Counted from the stretch's first letter, positions 38,311 through 52,964 are shown. The stretch is 64,000 nucleotides of DNA from UBA7803 sp041686955 (GCA_041686955.1 JAWLCV010000002.1:1-64000), one strand, 5' to 3'. Numbers and translations: made by a program. The notes: a model not told the origin generated them from the sequence alone.

Positions 38311-40276
38311 CGATGCTGCGCTCGATCTCGTTGCCGCCGCCGAACTCCGGGTGGTGCGGGTCGGCGAGGTTGCGCGCCGCCACCGAGGCCTTCAAGCGGC
38401 GGCTCACCCACCAATCCACCGCCAGATCGAGCTCGGTGTAGCTCGGCACGCCCTGATTCGGCAGCCCGTCCACGTAGCGCACGCCGGTGAACAGGCTCAG
38501 CTTGCGCGACAGGGAAAGATAGGAGTACACGGCTCCCTGGTACTCGGGGCTGTTGCCCGCGACGCCGAGGGCGTGACGGTCACGGCTGCCGGAGCGGAGC
38601 TCCAGATCGAAGTCGATGTGGGAGAGCTGGAACTCCAGCCGCCAGTTCGGAAGCGGCTGCCACTTCACGTCCAGCGTGCCGCCGTAGCTCTCCCCCTTCA
38701 TGCCGTTGCCCTGGACCATGGGGAGCACCAGATAGGGCAGCGCCCCCGGCACCAGAACCGGCGGCCCCAGCACTTCGTTGGTCTGCAGCTCGTCGTAGTC
38801 GTGGCGGAACAGGGCGAGATCGGCGGACAGCCTGTCGCCGAAGCGGATGCGGTAGCCGAGCTCCTGGGCGAACAGCTCCTCCGGCTCGAAATCGTCCCGG
38901 CTCTGCACGTGGGCGTAGAACGGCACCCCGAGACCCGGCACGTCGATGGGCGCGTACAGCTCCAGATCCTCGTTCAGCCGCGCGGGGACGCGCACCGCCC
39001 GCGACAGCGCCGCCCACAGCGTCTGCCGCTCGGAGATCAGCCAGGTGAGCCGGGCATTGGGCTGGTGCTCGGTGCCGGTGTAGTCGTTGTGCTCGAGCTT
39101 GGCGCCGAGGGTGAGGAACAGGTCGCGCTTGCGGCTCCTTAGGGCGATCTTGTCCTGGACGAACAGGCTGTAGGTCTCGTCCCTGCGGCTGGCGGGCTCG
39201 AACGTGGCGAACCGCGTGTTGTCGACGTCGTCCTCGGTGACCCGCGCGCCGGCCCCCCAGATCAGCTCGTGGCGCCCGCGCGGACGCAGCACGTGGACCG
39301 CGTCCAGCTCCAGGGTATCGCGCTCCTCGCGGAACGTACCGGGGATGTCCCGCCGGGTGTGATCGTAGAAACCCTTGAGCTGCAGCGCCGCGCCATGCCC
39401 GAGCTGACGCTCCCAGGTGGCCATCAGGTTGTGACCGGCGATGTCCACCGTGTCCTGGAGCCCTTCCTCGGGTAAGGTGCCCAAGGTGAAGTCGCTGCGC
39501 ACCAGGGCCGACTCCTCGCCGTCGTACACGTCGCCCTGCAGGGTGAGGGCGTCCGTTTCGGAGACGGCCCAATCGGCGCGGAAGCCGGCCTGCTGCATCT
39601 TCCAGTCGTCCACCCCCTGCCCCTGGCGGGCCCGGCGGCTGGCATCGTGCTCCCTGCGTTTCACGTAGGCGCGCGCAGCGGCGTTGCGCCCGAGCCGCCC
39701 TCCGTAGCGCAGCCCCGCCACCAGCTCGTTCTCGTTGCCCACGCCGATCTCGGCGAAGCCGCCGTCGGTGTCCCACGCCGAGCGGGTGATGATGTTGATC
39801 ACGCCGTTCACCGCGTTGGCGCCCCACACGGCGCCGCCGGGCCCGCCGATGACCTCGATCCGCTCGATGTCGTGGAGCAGGGTGTCCTGGGCATCCCAGA
39901 ACACGCCGGCGTACAGGGGGGAATAGACGCTGCGGCCGTCGATGAGCACCAGCAGCTTGTTCGACAGGTTGCTGCTGAAGCCCCGCATGGATATGGTCCA
40001 CGAATGGGCGCCGTTCCGCGCCACCTCCACCCCGGGGGCGAGCCGAAGGGCCTCGGGTAGACTGGTGACGCCGGAGCTCATGATCTGTTCCCGGGTGATC
40101 ACGTACACCGCGGCGGCGGCATCGTCCCGAGTCTCCTCGCGGCGGGAGACCGAGGTCACCTCGATGCTGCCCAGTTCCTCCAGGGTGAGATCCAGCAGAC
40201 CGCCCGCTTCCTGGGCGTTTGCGCTCCAGGCGAGCACCAGGGAAAGCATGCCGGAGCGCGTCCAGGCCCCCCTCAT
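38285..40276 (-). CDS. TonB-dependent outer-membrane receptor
   Basis: A 663-aa outer-membrane beta-barrel receptor with a signal peptide (MLSLVLAWSANAQ), a DLTLEELGSIEVTSVSRREE segment that can serve as TonB box region, a plug domain (about 40-160; VYVITREQIMSSG, LPEALRLAPGVEVAR, GGPGGAVWGANAVNGVINI) and a 22-strand-type barrel ending in a terminal Phe (DWRF). The substrate is unknown. It faces the kinase-YfiR pair and overlaps YfiR by 26 nt. Relatives of this plug type are often encoded beside YfiR and a GGDEF protein or kinase. ATG 40276 is chosen because the upstream open frame runs into the tRNA-Leu gene. Confidence 0.9.
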   Translation of the reverse strand: MRGAWTRSGMLSLVLAWSANAQEAGGLLDLTLEELGSIEVTSVSRREETRDDAAAAVYVITREQIMSSGVTSLPEALRLAPGVEVARNGAHSWTISMRGFSSNLSNKLLVLIDGRSVYSPLYAGVFWDAQDTLLHDIERIEVIGGPGGAVWGANAVNGVINIITRSAWDTDGGFAEIGVGNENELVAGLRYGGRLGRNAAARAYVKRREHDASRRARQGQGVDDWKMQQAGFRADWAVSETDALTLQGDVYDGEESALVRSDFTLGTLPEEGLQDTVDIAGHNLMATWERQLGHGAALQLKGFYDHTRRDIPGTFREERDTLELDAVHVLRPRGRHELIWGAGARVTEDDVDNTRFATFEPASRRDETYSLFVQDKIALRSRKRDLFLTLGAKLEHNDYTGTEHQPNARLTWLISERQTLWAALSRAVRVPARLNEDLELYAPIDVPGLGVPFYAHVQSRDDFEPEELFAQELGYRIRFGDRLSADLALFRHDYDELQTNEVLGPPVLVPGALPYLVLPMVQGNGMKGESYGGTLDVKWQPLPNWRLEFQLSHIDFDLELRSGSRDRHALGVAGNSPEYQGAVYSYLSLSRKLSLFTGVRYVDGLPNQGVPSYTELDLAVDWWVSRRLKASVAARNLADPHHPEFGGGNEIERSIVMKLDWRF

Positions 40277-40433
40277 CCGGGAGAATGCCACCGGGTGGCG
40301 TGCGGGAGGCGGCTCGGGCTCTGCGACTGCATCTCGCGCGGTGCTCCAGATACGCTCGGGTCCGCGGCCGCACCCAGCAGCCGGCTCGACGCGTTCGAGG
40401 CTCGCCGTCCGCTGCGCGGGCGGCCATTCGAGT

Positions 40434-40520
40434 TGGTGCCGAAGAGAGGACTCGAACCTCCACGGGCGTAAGCCCACTACCCCCTCAAGGTAGCGTGTCT
40501 ACCAATTTCACCACTTCGGC
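40434..40520 (-). tRNA. tRNA-Leu (anticodon GAG)
   Basis: An 87-nt class II cloverleaf with long variable arm and encoded CCA at 40434-40436. The anticodon stem-loop CTACCTTGAGGGGGTAG carries GAG. It follows secG on the same strand, as leuU follows secG in E. coli. Confidence 0.96.
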
Positions 40521-40532
40521 GTCAGGGCCCGA

Positions 40533-40910
40533 TCAAACATCGGGGATGTCGGAATCTACACGTTCAGGTTCTGTAGTCAACCGCTCGTCGCTTTCCGCCG
40601 GTGCCGGCTCCTGCGGAGCGGCGGATTCCACCTGTGGAATGCCCAGCGTCTCCAGCTCCGCGGCGCGCTCCTTCGCCGTGTACGCCAGGCCGAAGGAGAT
40701 CAGGAAGAAGCCGATGGCCAGCCACACGGTCAGCCGGGTGAGGAACGAGCCCGAGCCCGCGCTGCCGAACATGGTGTTGGCGCCGCCGCTGCCGAAGGCG
40801 GCGCCGACGTCGGCACCTTTGCCGTGCTGAAGCAGCACCAGCGCGCCGAGCGCCAGGGCGTCCGCCACCAGCAGCACCATCAGCACGGTTTCCACGGTCG
40901 ACATGTTCAC
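40533..40910 (-). CDS. secG: protein-export membrane protein SecG
   Basis: A 125-aa subunit of the SecYEG translocon with two transmembrane helices (about 8-28 and 56-77) joined by the typical loop LQHGKGADVGAAFGSG. A Glu/Pro-rich cytoplasmic tail follows. The start overlaps the tpiA stop by 4 nt (ATGA), and tRNA-Leu lies 12 nt beyond its stop. Confidence 0.95.
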   Translation of the reverse strand: MNMSTVETVLMVLLVADALALGALVLLQHGKGADVGAAFGSGGANTMFGSAGSGSFLTRLTVWLAIGFFLISFGLAYTAKERAAELETLGIPQVESAAPQEPAPAESDERLTTEPERVDSDIPDV

Positions 40911-41677
40911 GTCTCGTCTCCAATGTTCTCGGCGGCCCGGGCGATGGCGGCGAAATCGGCCGCCTCGAGGGATGCCCCGCCCACCAGCGCTCCGTCGATG
41001 TCCGGCTGAGCCAGCAGCTCCGCCGCGTTGCCGGGCTTCACGCTGCCGCCGTACAGAATACGCTGAGCCGATGCCGCGTCTTCGCCACAGCGCTCCGCCA
41101 CCACGTCGCGGATGAGCCGGTGCATCTCCTGGGCCTGTTCCGGCGTGGCGGTGCGCCCGGTGCCGATGGCCCAGACGGGCTCGTAGGCCACCACCGCCGC
41201 CGCCAGCGCGTCGCGCCCGGCGGACTCGGCCACCACCCCGATCTGCCGGGTAACCACCGCCTCCGCAGAGCCCGCCTCGCGCTCCGCCAGGGTCTCGCCG
41301 ACGCAGATCACCGGGACCAGCCCGCCCTGCAGCACCGCGCGGACCTTGGCCGCCACGTCCTCGTCCGTCTCGCCGAACAGGGTGCGCCGCTCGGAGTGAC
41401 CCACCAGTGCCCAGCCGGCGCCCAGGTCCCGCGCCATCGCCACCGACACTTCGCCGGTGAAGGCGCCTTCGGCCTCGGCATGCACGTTCTGCACCCCGAG
41501 CCCCACGGCGGCTTCACCCAGCGCCGCGGCCAGCTCGCGAACGTAGGGAATCGGCGGGAACAGCAGGATCTCTGCGCCATTCGGCAAGGGCTCCGCGGCC
41601 AGCGCCGCCCCGTACCGTGCCACGAAAGCACTGTCCCCATGCATCTTCCAGTTGCCGGCAATGAGAGGCTTGCGCAT
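40907..41677 (-). CDS. tpiA: triosephosphate isomerase
   Basis: A 256-aa glycolytic TIM-barrel enzyme interconverting dihydroxyacetone phosphate and glyceraldehyde-3-phosphate. The N-terminal IAGNWKMHG (Asn and Lys of the active site), GHSERRTLFGE with the catalytic His, the YEPVWAIGTG with catalytic Glu, and LYGGSVKPGN are present. The ATG at 41677 gives the canonical start; upstream residues in frame are not conserved. It lies between glmM and secG. Confidence 0.97.
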   Translation of the reverse strand: MRKPLIAGNWKMHGDSAFVARYGAALAAEPLPNGAEILLFPPIPYVRELAAALGEAAVGLGVQNVHAEAEGAFTGEVSVAMARDLGAGWALVGHSERRTLFGETDEDVAAKVRAVLQGGLVPVICVGETLAEREAGSAEAVVTRQIGVVAESAGRDALAAAVVAYEPVWAIGTGRTATPEQAQEMHRLIRDVVAERCGEDAASAQRILYGGSVKPGNAAELLAQPDIDGALVGGASLEAADFAAIARAAENIGDET

Positions 41678-41785
41678 GGCGAGTGCCGCCGTCCTCAAAG
41701 GGCGCGCAATGGTAACGGCTCGGGCCATCCGGCACAACGCCGACCCTTCGGATCGCCGGACATCGAGGCCGCCCGAGCCGCCGGG

Positions 41786-43138
41786 TCAGTTGACCTGGAG
41801 CGAGGCGCCATCGGCCCGCACCGCCCCTGCCAGCTCCTCGGCGATGGCAGCCACTTCCGCCGCGTCCTCGCCCTCCACCATCACCCGGATCACCGGCTCC
41901 GTGCCGGACGGCCGCAGCAGCACCCGGCCCCGTTTGCCGAGCCGGGCGGAGGTGGCCGCCACGGCCTGTGCCACCGCCGGCGAGGCCGCCTGGGCAGCGG
42001 GATTCGCCGCACGCACGTTGATCATGGTCTGCGGCAGCTTGGTCATGCCCTCGCGCAGTTCCTTCAGCGAGCGCTCCCGCTCCACCATGGGCACCATGGC
42101 CTGCAGCGCGGCCACGATAGCGTCCCCGGTGGTGGTGAGATCCAGGCACACCAGGTGCCCCGAGGACTCCCCGCCGAGCTGCCAGCCCTTGTCCTTCATG
42201 AGCTCGAGCACGTAGCGGTCGCCGACCTTGGCGCGCTCGAACGGGATGCCCAGGCCGCCCAGGGCCTGCTCCAGCCCCAGGTTGCTCATCACCGTGCCCA
42301 CCACACCGCCGTGGAGCGTCCCCTGCTCCGCCCGGTGTCGGGCGATGATGTAGAGCAGCTCGTCGCCGTCCACCACGTCGCCCGCGGCGTCCACCATCAC
42401 CACGCGGTCGCCGTCGCCGTCGAAGGCGATGCCCACGTCCGCGCGGTGCTCGAGCACCTTGGCAACCAGCTCGTCCGGCTGGGTGGAGCCGCAGCCGTCG
42501 TTGATGTTGGTGCCGTTGGGGGCGCCCCCCATGACGAAGATTTCCGCGCCGAGCTCCTCGAACACGCCGGGGGCGACGTGGTAGGTGGCGCCGTGGGCGC
42601 AATCGAGCACCACTCGCAGCCCGCGCAGCCGGAAACCCCGGTTCACCGTGGCCTTGCAGAACTCGATGTAGCGCCCCGCGGCGTCGCCGATGCGCGCCGC
42701 CTTGCCGAGGCGGTCGGAATCCACACAGGCGATGGTGCCGTCGAGCTGAGCCTCGATCTCGAGCTCCACCTCATCCGGCAGCTTGTTGCCGTGATGGTCG
42801 AAGAACTTGATGCCGTTGTCGTAGTAAGGGTTGTGCGAGGCGCTGATGACGATGCCGGCGTCGGCGCGCAGGGTGCGGGTCAGATAAGCCACGGCCGGGG
42901 TGGGCATGGGACCGAGCAACCCCACGTTGGCCCCGGCGGACACCAGCCCGGACTCCAGCACCGACTCCAGCATGTAGCCGGAGATGCGGGTGTCCTTGCC
43001 GATGAGCACGTGGTTGCCCCCGCGGCGGGAAAACACCCGGCCGACGGCCCAACCGAGGCGCAGGCAGAACTCGGGGGTGATGGGCGGCTCGCCCACCCGG
43101 CCGCGGATCCCGTCGGTGCCGAAGTATTTTCTGCTCAA
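41786..43138 (-). CDS. glmM: phosphoglucosamine mutase
   Basis: A 450-aa enzyme converting glucosamine-6-phosphate to glucosamine-1-phosphate for UDP-GlcNAc synthesis. It starts KYFGTDGIRGRVG, the active-site phosphoserine is in ISASHNPYYDNGIKFF (about residue 101), metal-binding is DGDGDRV, and the sugar loop is GGESSGH. RPSGTEPVIRVMVE closes the protein. It follows folP by 10 nt. Confidence 0.97.
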   Translation of the reverse strand: MSRKYFGTDGIRGRVGEPPITPEFCLRLGWAVGRVFSRRGGNHVLIGKDTRISGYMLESVLESGLVSAGANVGLLGPMPTPAVAYLTRTLRADAGIVISASHNPYYDNGIKFFDHHGNKLPDEVELEIEAQLDGTIACVDSDRLGKAARIGDAAGRYIEFCKATVNRGFRLRGLRVVLDCAHGATYHVAPGVFEELGAEIFVMGGAPNGTNINDGCGSTQPDELVAKVLEHRADVGIAFDGDGDRVVMVDAAGDVVDGDELLYIIARHRAEQGTLHGGVVGTVMSNLGLEQALGGLGIPFERAKVGDRYVLELMKDKGWQLGGESSGHLVCLDLTTTGDAIVAALQAMVPMVERERSLKELREGMTKLPQTMINVRAANPAAQAASPAVAQAVAATSARLGKRGRVLLRPSGTEPVIRVMVEGEDAAEVAAIAEELAGAVRADGASLQVN

Positions 43139-43148
43139 GACCGTTCCC

Positions 43149-44021
43149 CTACGTCTGATCCGTGCACTCGCCGGCGGTCACCGCCGCGAGCATTTTAAGC
43201 GCATCGGCGGTCTGTGCCACATCGTGGACGCGCACCACGTCGGCGCCCCGCTCCACGGCCAGGAGCGCCGCCACCGCGCTGCCCACCACCCGCTCTTCCA
43301 CGGCCCGGCCGGTTATGGCGCCGATCATCCGCTTCCGCGACAGCCCCACCAGCAACGCCAGGTCGTCGACGCGCATGGACTCCAGGTTCCTCAGCAGACT
43401 CAGGTTGTGCGCCAGGGTCTTGCCGAAGCCGAACCCGGGATCGAGCAGCAGGCGACCATCGCCGATTCCGAGCCTCCGGCACGCCGCCACCCGCCCGGCC
43501 AGAAAGTCGCGCACCTCCGCTACCACGTCGTCGTAGTGAGGCGCCGCCTGCATGGTGCGCGGCTCGCCCTGCATGTGCATGAGACACAAGGCGGCGTCGC
43601 TGGCCGCCACGGCCTCGAGCATGGCGGGATTCCGGCCGCCGGTCACGTCGTTCACCAGATGCACGCCCGCCGCCAGTGCCCGGGCCGCCAGGGCCGGTTT
43701 GCTAGTATCCAGGGAAACGATGGTATCCAGCTCCAGGAGCCGTTCTACCACGGGCATCACACGGCGGGCTTCCTCGGCTTCCGAAACCGGCGCAGCACCC
43801 GGGCGCGTGGACTCGCCGCCGACGTCGAGGATCGCGGCGCCGGCGTCGAGCATGGCTGCCGCCGTGTCGAGGATGCGGGGAAGGTCGGGGGCGGTTCCCA
43901 TCAGCGAACCGCCGTCCGAGAACGAATCGGGGGTGACGTTGATCACCCCCATGATGGCCGGCCGGGCGAGGTCGAGGCGCCGGCCGGCGCAACACAGCAC
44001 CCTGGGGGCAGGCGCCCTCAT
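43149..44021 (-). CDS. folP: dihydropteroate synthase
   Basis: A 290-aa folate-pathway TIM-barrel enzyme joining p-aminobenzoate to the pterin pyrophosphate. Signature segments are IMGVINVTPDSFSDGG and AAILDVGGESTRPGA; LLLDPGFGFGKTLAHN and the C-terminal RVHDVAQT are also conserved. ATG 44021 is preferred; an earlier in-frame codon at 44096 would overlap ftsH. ftsH ends 19 nt before it. Confidence 0.96.
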   Translation of the reverse strand: MRAPAPRVLCCAGRRLDLARPAIMGVINVTPDSFSDGGSLMGTAPDLPRILDTAAAMLDAGAAILDVGGESTRPGAAPVSEAEEARRVMPVVERLLELDTIVSLDTSKPALAARALAAGVHLVNDVTGGRNPAMLEAVAASDAALCLMHMQGEPRTMQAAPHYDDVVAEVRDFLAGRVAACRRLGIGDGRLLLDPGFGFGKTLAHNLSLLRNLESMRVDDLALLVGLSRKRMIGAITGRAVEERVVGSAVAALLAVERGADVVRVHDVAQTADALKMLAAVTAGECTDQT

Positions 44022-44040
44022 ACGGGTGCCGCGCCGCCCA

Positions 44041-45951
<1,911 letters not shown>

Positions 45952-46075
45952 GGGCTTGTCCTCTTAAATGGATCGCCAGGGGGGATATCGGCATCCGGGG
46001 CAGCGTGACTTCTAGCCTACACGACTCACCGGATGCGGGGAACTGCGGGTGGTCACGGCCCGCGGGCAGCCGGCG

Positions 46076-46696
46076 TCACACCTCGAAGCCCCGGGCGACC
46101 AGGTACACTTCGCGGGACTCGGGGCGGGACGCCCTGGGCTTGGTGAGCTGAACCGTGCCGAAACGGTCCTTCAGCGTCGCCACCCAGGCATCCACCCCTT
46201 CTCCCTGAAACAGTTTGACCACCAGACCACCGCCGGGTTTCAGCCATCGCTCCGCCGCCTCCAGGGCCAGGTCGGCCAGGTCCATGGCGCGGGCCTGATC
46301 GATGGTGCGGTTACCGCTCATATTGGGGGCCATATCCGACAATACAAGATCCACGCCATCGTCACCGAGCAGGGACTCGAGCGCCCGCTCCGTCTCCGGG
46401 GCGCCGTACTCGGCTTCGATCACCACGGTCCGCGGCCCGGCGCTGATGGGGCGCGGATCGCAGGCGATGAGCCGGCCGTGAGCGAGACGCTCCTCCAGGT
46501 GGCGTGTCCAGCCGCCGGGCGCCGCGCCCAGCTCGAGCACGGTCATGCCCGGCCGCAGCAGGGCGAACTTGCGGTCGAGCTGCTCGAGCTTGAAGTGGGC
46601 GCGGGACACCTGGCCTTCCGTGGCGGCGCGGCGGGCGAACGGGTCCCGGCGCTGGCGCTGCAGCCAGCGGTCACTGCTCTTGCTGCGCTTGCTCAC
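46076..46696 (-). CDS. rlmE: 23S rRNA 2'-O-ribose methyltransferase RlmE
   Basis: A 206-aa SAM-dependent methyltransferase (FtsJ/RrmJ) acting on U2552 of 23S rRNA. The SAM motif is VLELGAAPGGWTRHL, motif II-like IACDPRPI, and the catalytic K-D-K-E residues are consistent with SRAHFKLEQ, LSDMAPNMSG and LVVKLFQGEG. It is transcribed toward ftsH and divergent from yhbY, as in E. coli. Confidence 0.96.
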   Translation of the reverse strand: MSKRSKSSDRWLQRQRRDPFARRAATEGQVSRAHFKLEQLDRKFALLRPGMTVLELGAAPGGWTRHLEERLAHGRLIACDPRPISAGPRTVVIEAEYGAPETERALESLLGDDGVDLVLSDMAPNMSGNRTIDQARAMDLADLALEAAERWLKPGGGLVVKLFQGEGVDAWVATLKDRFGTVQLTKPRASRPESREVYLVARGFEV

Positions 46697-46749
46697 GCGA
46701 GCCCCGGTCCGTGGAGACGGCGCCGGATTCCCGGGAGTAGAATGCCGCC

Positions 46750-47067
46750 ATGGAACAGCCTCTCGACCCGGCCACCAGGAAGCGCCTCAAGCGCATTGCT
46801 CATCATCTCGATCCGGTGATTCTGGTGGGCGAGCAGGGCGTGAGCGACGCCGTCGCCGCGGAGACCCGGCGGGCTCTGGACGACCACGAGCTCATCAAGG
46901 TCCGCATCCTGGCCGGGGATCGGGATGCCCGCGGGGCGCTGGCCCGGGAGCTGGCGGAGCAGACCGGCTCCACCATCGTCCAGAGCATCGGTCGCATCAC
47001 GGTGCTGTTCCGCCGCAACCCGGAGCCCAACCCGAGGCTTTCGAACCTGTCCCGATACGGCGCCTGA
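46750..47067 (+). CDS. yhbY: ribosome assembly RNA-binding protein YhbY (CRM domain)
   Basis: A 105-aa CRM-domain protein that associates with pre-50S particles. The pattern LKRIAHHLDPVILVGEQGVSDAV, DDHELIKVRI and the GRITVLFRRNPEP end of the domain (the GxxG-like loop is VGEQG) are typical. It is divergent from rlmE across a 53-nt gap and convergent with greA, the usual arrangement. Confidence 0.94.
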   Translation: MEQPLDPATRKRLKRIAHHLDPVILVGEQGVSDAVAAETRRALDDHELIKVRILAGDRDARGALARELAEQTGSTIVQSIGRITVLFRRNPEPNPRLSNLSRYGA

Positions 47068-47092
47068 GATACCCGAGGCCGCGGCGCGCAGC

Positions 47093-47566
47093 CTACAGGT
47101 GCTCGACCCGGTCGATCTCGTATTCGACATCGCCCTTCGGCGTCTTCACGATCACCACGTCGCCCTCGCTCTTGCCGATGAGACCGCGGGCGATGGGCGA
47201 CATCACCGACAGCTTGTTGGCCTTCAGGTCGGCCTCGTCCTCGCCGACGATCTTGTAGCGGACCTCGTTGCCGGAATCCGCATCGATCAAGGTCACGGTG
47301 GCGCCGAAGATCACCTTGCCCGTGGGGCTGATCTTGGTGACGTCGATCACCTGAGCGTCCGCCAGCTTGCTCTCGATCTCCTGAATGCGGCCCTCGTTGA
47401 AGCTCTGCTGCTCCCGGGCCGCGTGATACTCGGCGTTCTCCTTCAGGTCGCCGTGCTCGCGCGCCTCCGCGATGGCCTGGGTGATCTGGGGCCGCAGCTC
47501 CTGCTTCCGGCGGCTGAGCTCTTCACGCAGCGCTTGGGCGCCTTCCACGGTCATGGGAACTGGCAT
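47093..47566 (-). CDS. greA: transcription elongation factor GreA
   Basis: A 157-aa secondary-channel factor that stimulates cleavage of backtracked RNA by RNA polymerase. The coiled coil (about 12-75, AIAEAREHGDLKENAEYHAAR) has the acidic tip residues of the family, and a FKBP-like C-terminal domain (SPIARGLIGKSEGDVVIVKTP) follows. ATG 47566 aligns with the E. coli start; a further in-frame ATG at 47584 would add six residues. It lies downstream of carB. DksA (16959) acts through the same channel. Confidence 0.96.
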   Translation of the reverse strand: MPVPMTVEGAQALREELSRRKQELRPQITQAIAEAREHGDLKENAEYHAAREQQSFNEGRIQEIESKLADAQVIDVTKISPTGKVIFGATVTLIDADSGNEVRYKIVGEDEADLKANKLSVMSPIARGLIGKSEGDVVIVKTPKGDVEYEIDRVEHL

Positions 47567-47629
47567 GAGTGACGCTGACTCCATTCCGACACGAACAACA
47601 AATGCGGGCCCGAGGACGCTCGGGCGGAT

Positions 47630-50849
<3,220 letters not shown>

Positions 50850-50857
<8 letters not shown>

Positions 50858-51989
50858 TGCGGGCTTCCATCATGCCGATGAACTCGTCGAACAGGTACCG
50901 GCAATCCTGGGGCCCCGGGCTCGCTTCCGGGTGCCCCTGGAAACCCAGCGCCGGCCGATCGGTGCGCCGGATGCCCTGGAGGGAACCGTCGAAAAGGGAT
51001 ACGTGAGTGACGTTCAGGCAGTTGGGCAGGCGCTCGGCATCCACGGCGAAGCCGTGGTTCTGGCTGGTGATGATCACCCGCTCGTCGCGCAGGTCCTTCA
51101 CCGGATGGTTCGCGCCGTGATGGCCGTGGCGCATCTTCATGGTCCGCGCGCCGCTGGCCAGGGCGAGAAGCTGATGGCCGAGACAGATGCCGAAGACGGG
51201 CACGTCATGATCGAGCAGCTCGGCCACCGCGGCGATGGCGTAGTCGCAGGGCTCCGGGTCGCCTGGCCCGTTGGAGAGGAAGACGCCGTCCGGCTTCAGG
51301 GCCAGCACATCGCCCGCCGGAGTGGTGGGCGGCACCACGGTGAGCCGGCAGCCGCGATCGGCGAGCAGGCGCAGAATGTTGCGCTTGATGCCGAAGTCGT
51401 AGGCCACCACGTGGAAGCGGGGGTCCTCCAGGCGCCCATAGCCGTGCACCCGGTCCCAGCTCGTCTCGTTCCAGGTGGACGTGTCCTTGCGCCCCACCTC
51501 CCGGGCGAGATCCATGCCCTGGAGCCCGGGGAAGGCCTTCGCCTCGGCCAGGGCCCGCTCCACCGCCCCCCCGCCGGCGGCCGCCTCGCCAGCCGCGATG
51601 CAGCCGGCCAGCGCGCCCTGCTCGCGGATCAGCCGGGTGAGCCGCCGGGTGTCCACGTCGGCGATGGCCACGACCCCCTGCTCGGCGAGGTAGTCGGGCA
51701 GGCTCTGACGCATCCGCCAGCTACTCGGCCGCCGCGGCGTCTGACGGATCACCAGGCCGGCGGCGTGGATGCCGTCGGACTCCACGTCCTCCGGATTGAC
51801 CCCGGTGTTGCCGATCTGCGGATAGGTGAGGGTGATGATCTGGCGTGCGTAGGAGGGGTCGGTGAGAATTTCCTGATAGCCGGTCATGGCGGTGTTGAAC
51901 ACCACCTCGCCGACGGCAGTACCCTCCGCCCCGATCGATCGGCCGCGGAAAACACTTCCGTCTTCCAATACCAGTAGAGCCGGAATCAA
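50850..51989 (-). CDS. carA: carbamoyl-phosphate synthase small subunit
   Basis: A 379-aa class I glutaminase subunit that releases ammonia for CarB. The N-terminal ALLVLEDGSVFRGRSIG and TDPSYARQIITLTYP are family hallmarks. The glutaminase triad is in FGICLGHQLLALASG (Cys) and GHPEASPGP (His, Glu). No ATG is available near the conserved start; a TTG at 51989 gives MIPALLVLEDG, which aligns with E. coli CarA, and a GTG at 52013 is the alternative. It overlaps carB and follows dapB. Confidence 0.96.
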
Positions 51990-52091
51990 GTCGCCACCCA
52001 AGTCAAATTCCACACACGCCACGCCTACGACCACGCCGCGCGCGAACGGTTCGTGGCCAAAGCGAGGGAAAACACGAAGGACCGTTGTGAG

Positions 52092-52133
52092 AAAGGCGGG
52101 GCCGATCGCTGTCGCCGATCGAAACCCGCCTTT
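52092..52133 (-). terminator. hairpin between dapB and carA
   Basis: A 9-bp stem AAAGGCGGG (52092-52100) with CCCGCCTTT (52125-52133) encloses a second inner stem (CGATCG/CGATCG type, near 52104-52121). On the minus strand the stem ends in TTTC. It lies about 100 nt before carA, so it may terminate dapB transcripts or act as a leader element for carAB. Confidence 0.55.
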
Positions 52134-52148
52134 GCTGGGCCGGGTAGT

Positions 52149-52964
52149 CTACCCAAGACTTCCGCGAAAGCCCAGCACATCCTGCATGTCGAAGAGGCCG
52201 GCGCGCTGCTGGTGCACATACCGCACGGCCCGCAGCGCACCCTGGGCGAAGTTCATGCGGCTTTCCGCGCGGTGGGTGATCTCGATGCGCTCGCCGTTGC
52301 CGGCGAACAGCACCGTGTGCTCGCCGACGATGTCACCGGCCCGTACGGTGGCGAAGCCGATGGCCTCCCGCGGCCGCGCTCCGGTGATGCCCTGACGCTC
52401 GTACACCGCCACGTCGGAAAGCTGCCGTCCGCGTGCGCCGGCGACGATCTCGCCCATGCGCACCGCGGTGCCCGACGGCGCGTCGATCTTGTGCCGGTGG
52501 TGGGCCTCGACGATCTCCACGTCCACCCCCTCCCCCAGCACCCGGGCCGCCAGCTCCACCAGCTTGAAGGTGAGGTTGACCCCCACCGACATGTTGGGCG
52601 CCATCAGGATGGGAACCCGCTCCGCCGCCGCGCGGATGCGCTCGAGCCCGTCAGCGTCGAAGCCGGTCGTGCCGATCACCAGCCCCTTCCTCCGGTCCGC
52701 GCACACCGTCACATTGGCCAAGGTGGCCTCGGGGACGGTGAAGTCGACGAGCACATCGAAGGCATCCGCGGCCGCCGCCGGGTCGTCGGTCACCGCCACC
52801 CCCAGCCGGCCCACCCCGGCCAGCTCGCCGGCGTCACTGCCCAGGACCGAGAGGCCCGGCCGCTCGAACGCCGCCCCCAGCGCCAGGTCTTCCGCTGCCT
52901 CGACGGCCTGGATCAGGGTCCTGCCCATTCGGCCGGCGGCGCCGGTCACTGCCACTCGGATCAT
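52149..52964 (-). CDS. dapB: 4-hydroxy-tetrahydrodipicolinate reductase
   Basis: A 271-aa NAD(P)H enzyme of lysine and diaminopimelate synthesis. The dinucleotide motif VAVTGAAGRMGRTL lies at residues 4-17, the family signature EAHHRHKIDAPSGTA near 160, and VLFAGNGERIEITHRAESR near the end. ATG 52964 gives the expected N-terminus; the open frame upstream runs into an inverted repeat and is not coding. It precedes carA, as in many gammaproteobacteria. Confidence 0.96.
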   Translation of the reverse strand: MIRVAVTGAAGRMGRTLIQAVEAAEDLALGAAFERPGLSVLGSDAGELAGVGRLGVAVTDDPAAAADAFDVLVDFTVPEATLANVTVCADRRKGLVIGTTGFDADGLERIRAAAERVPILMAPNMSVGVNLTFKLVELAARVLGEGVDVEIVEAHHRHKIDAPSGTAVRMGEIVAGARGRQLSDVAVYERQGITGARPREAIGFATVRAGDIVGEHTVLFAGNGERIEITHRAESRMNFAQGALRAVRYVHQQRAGLFDMQDVLGFRGSLG

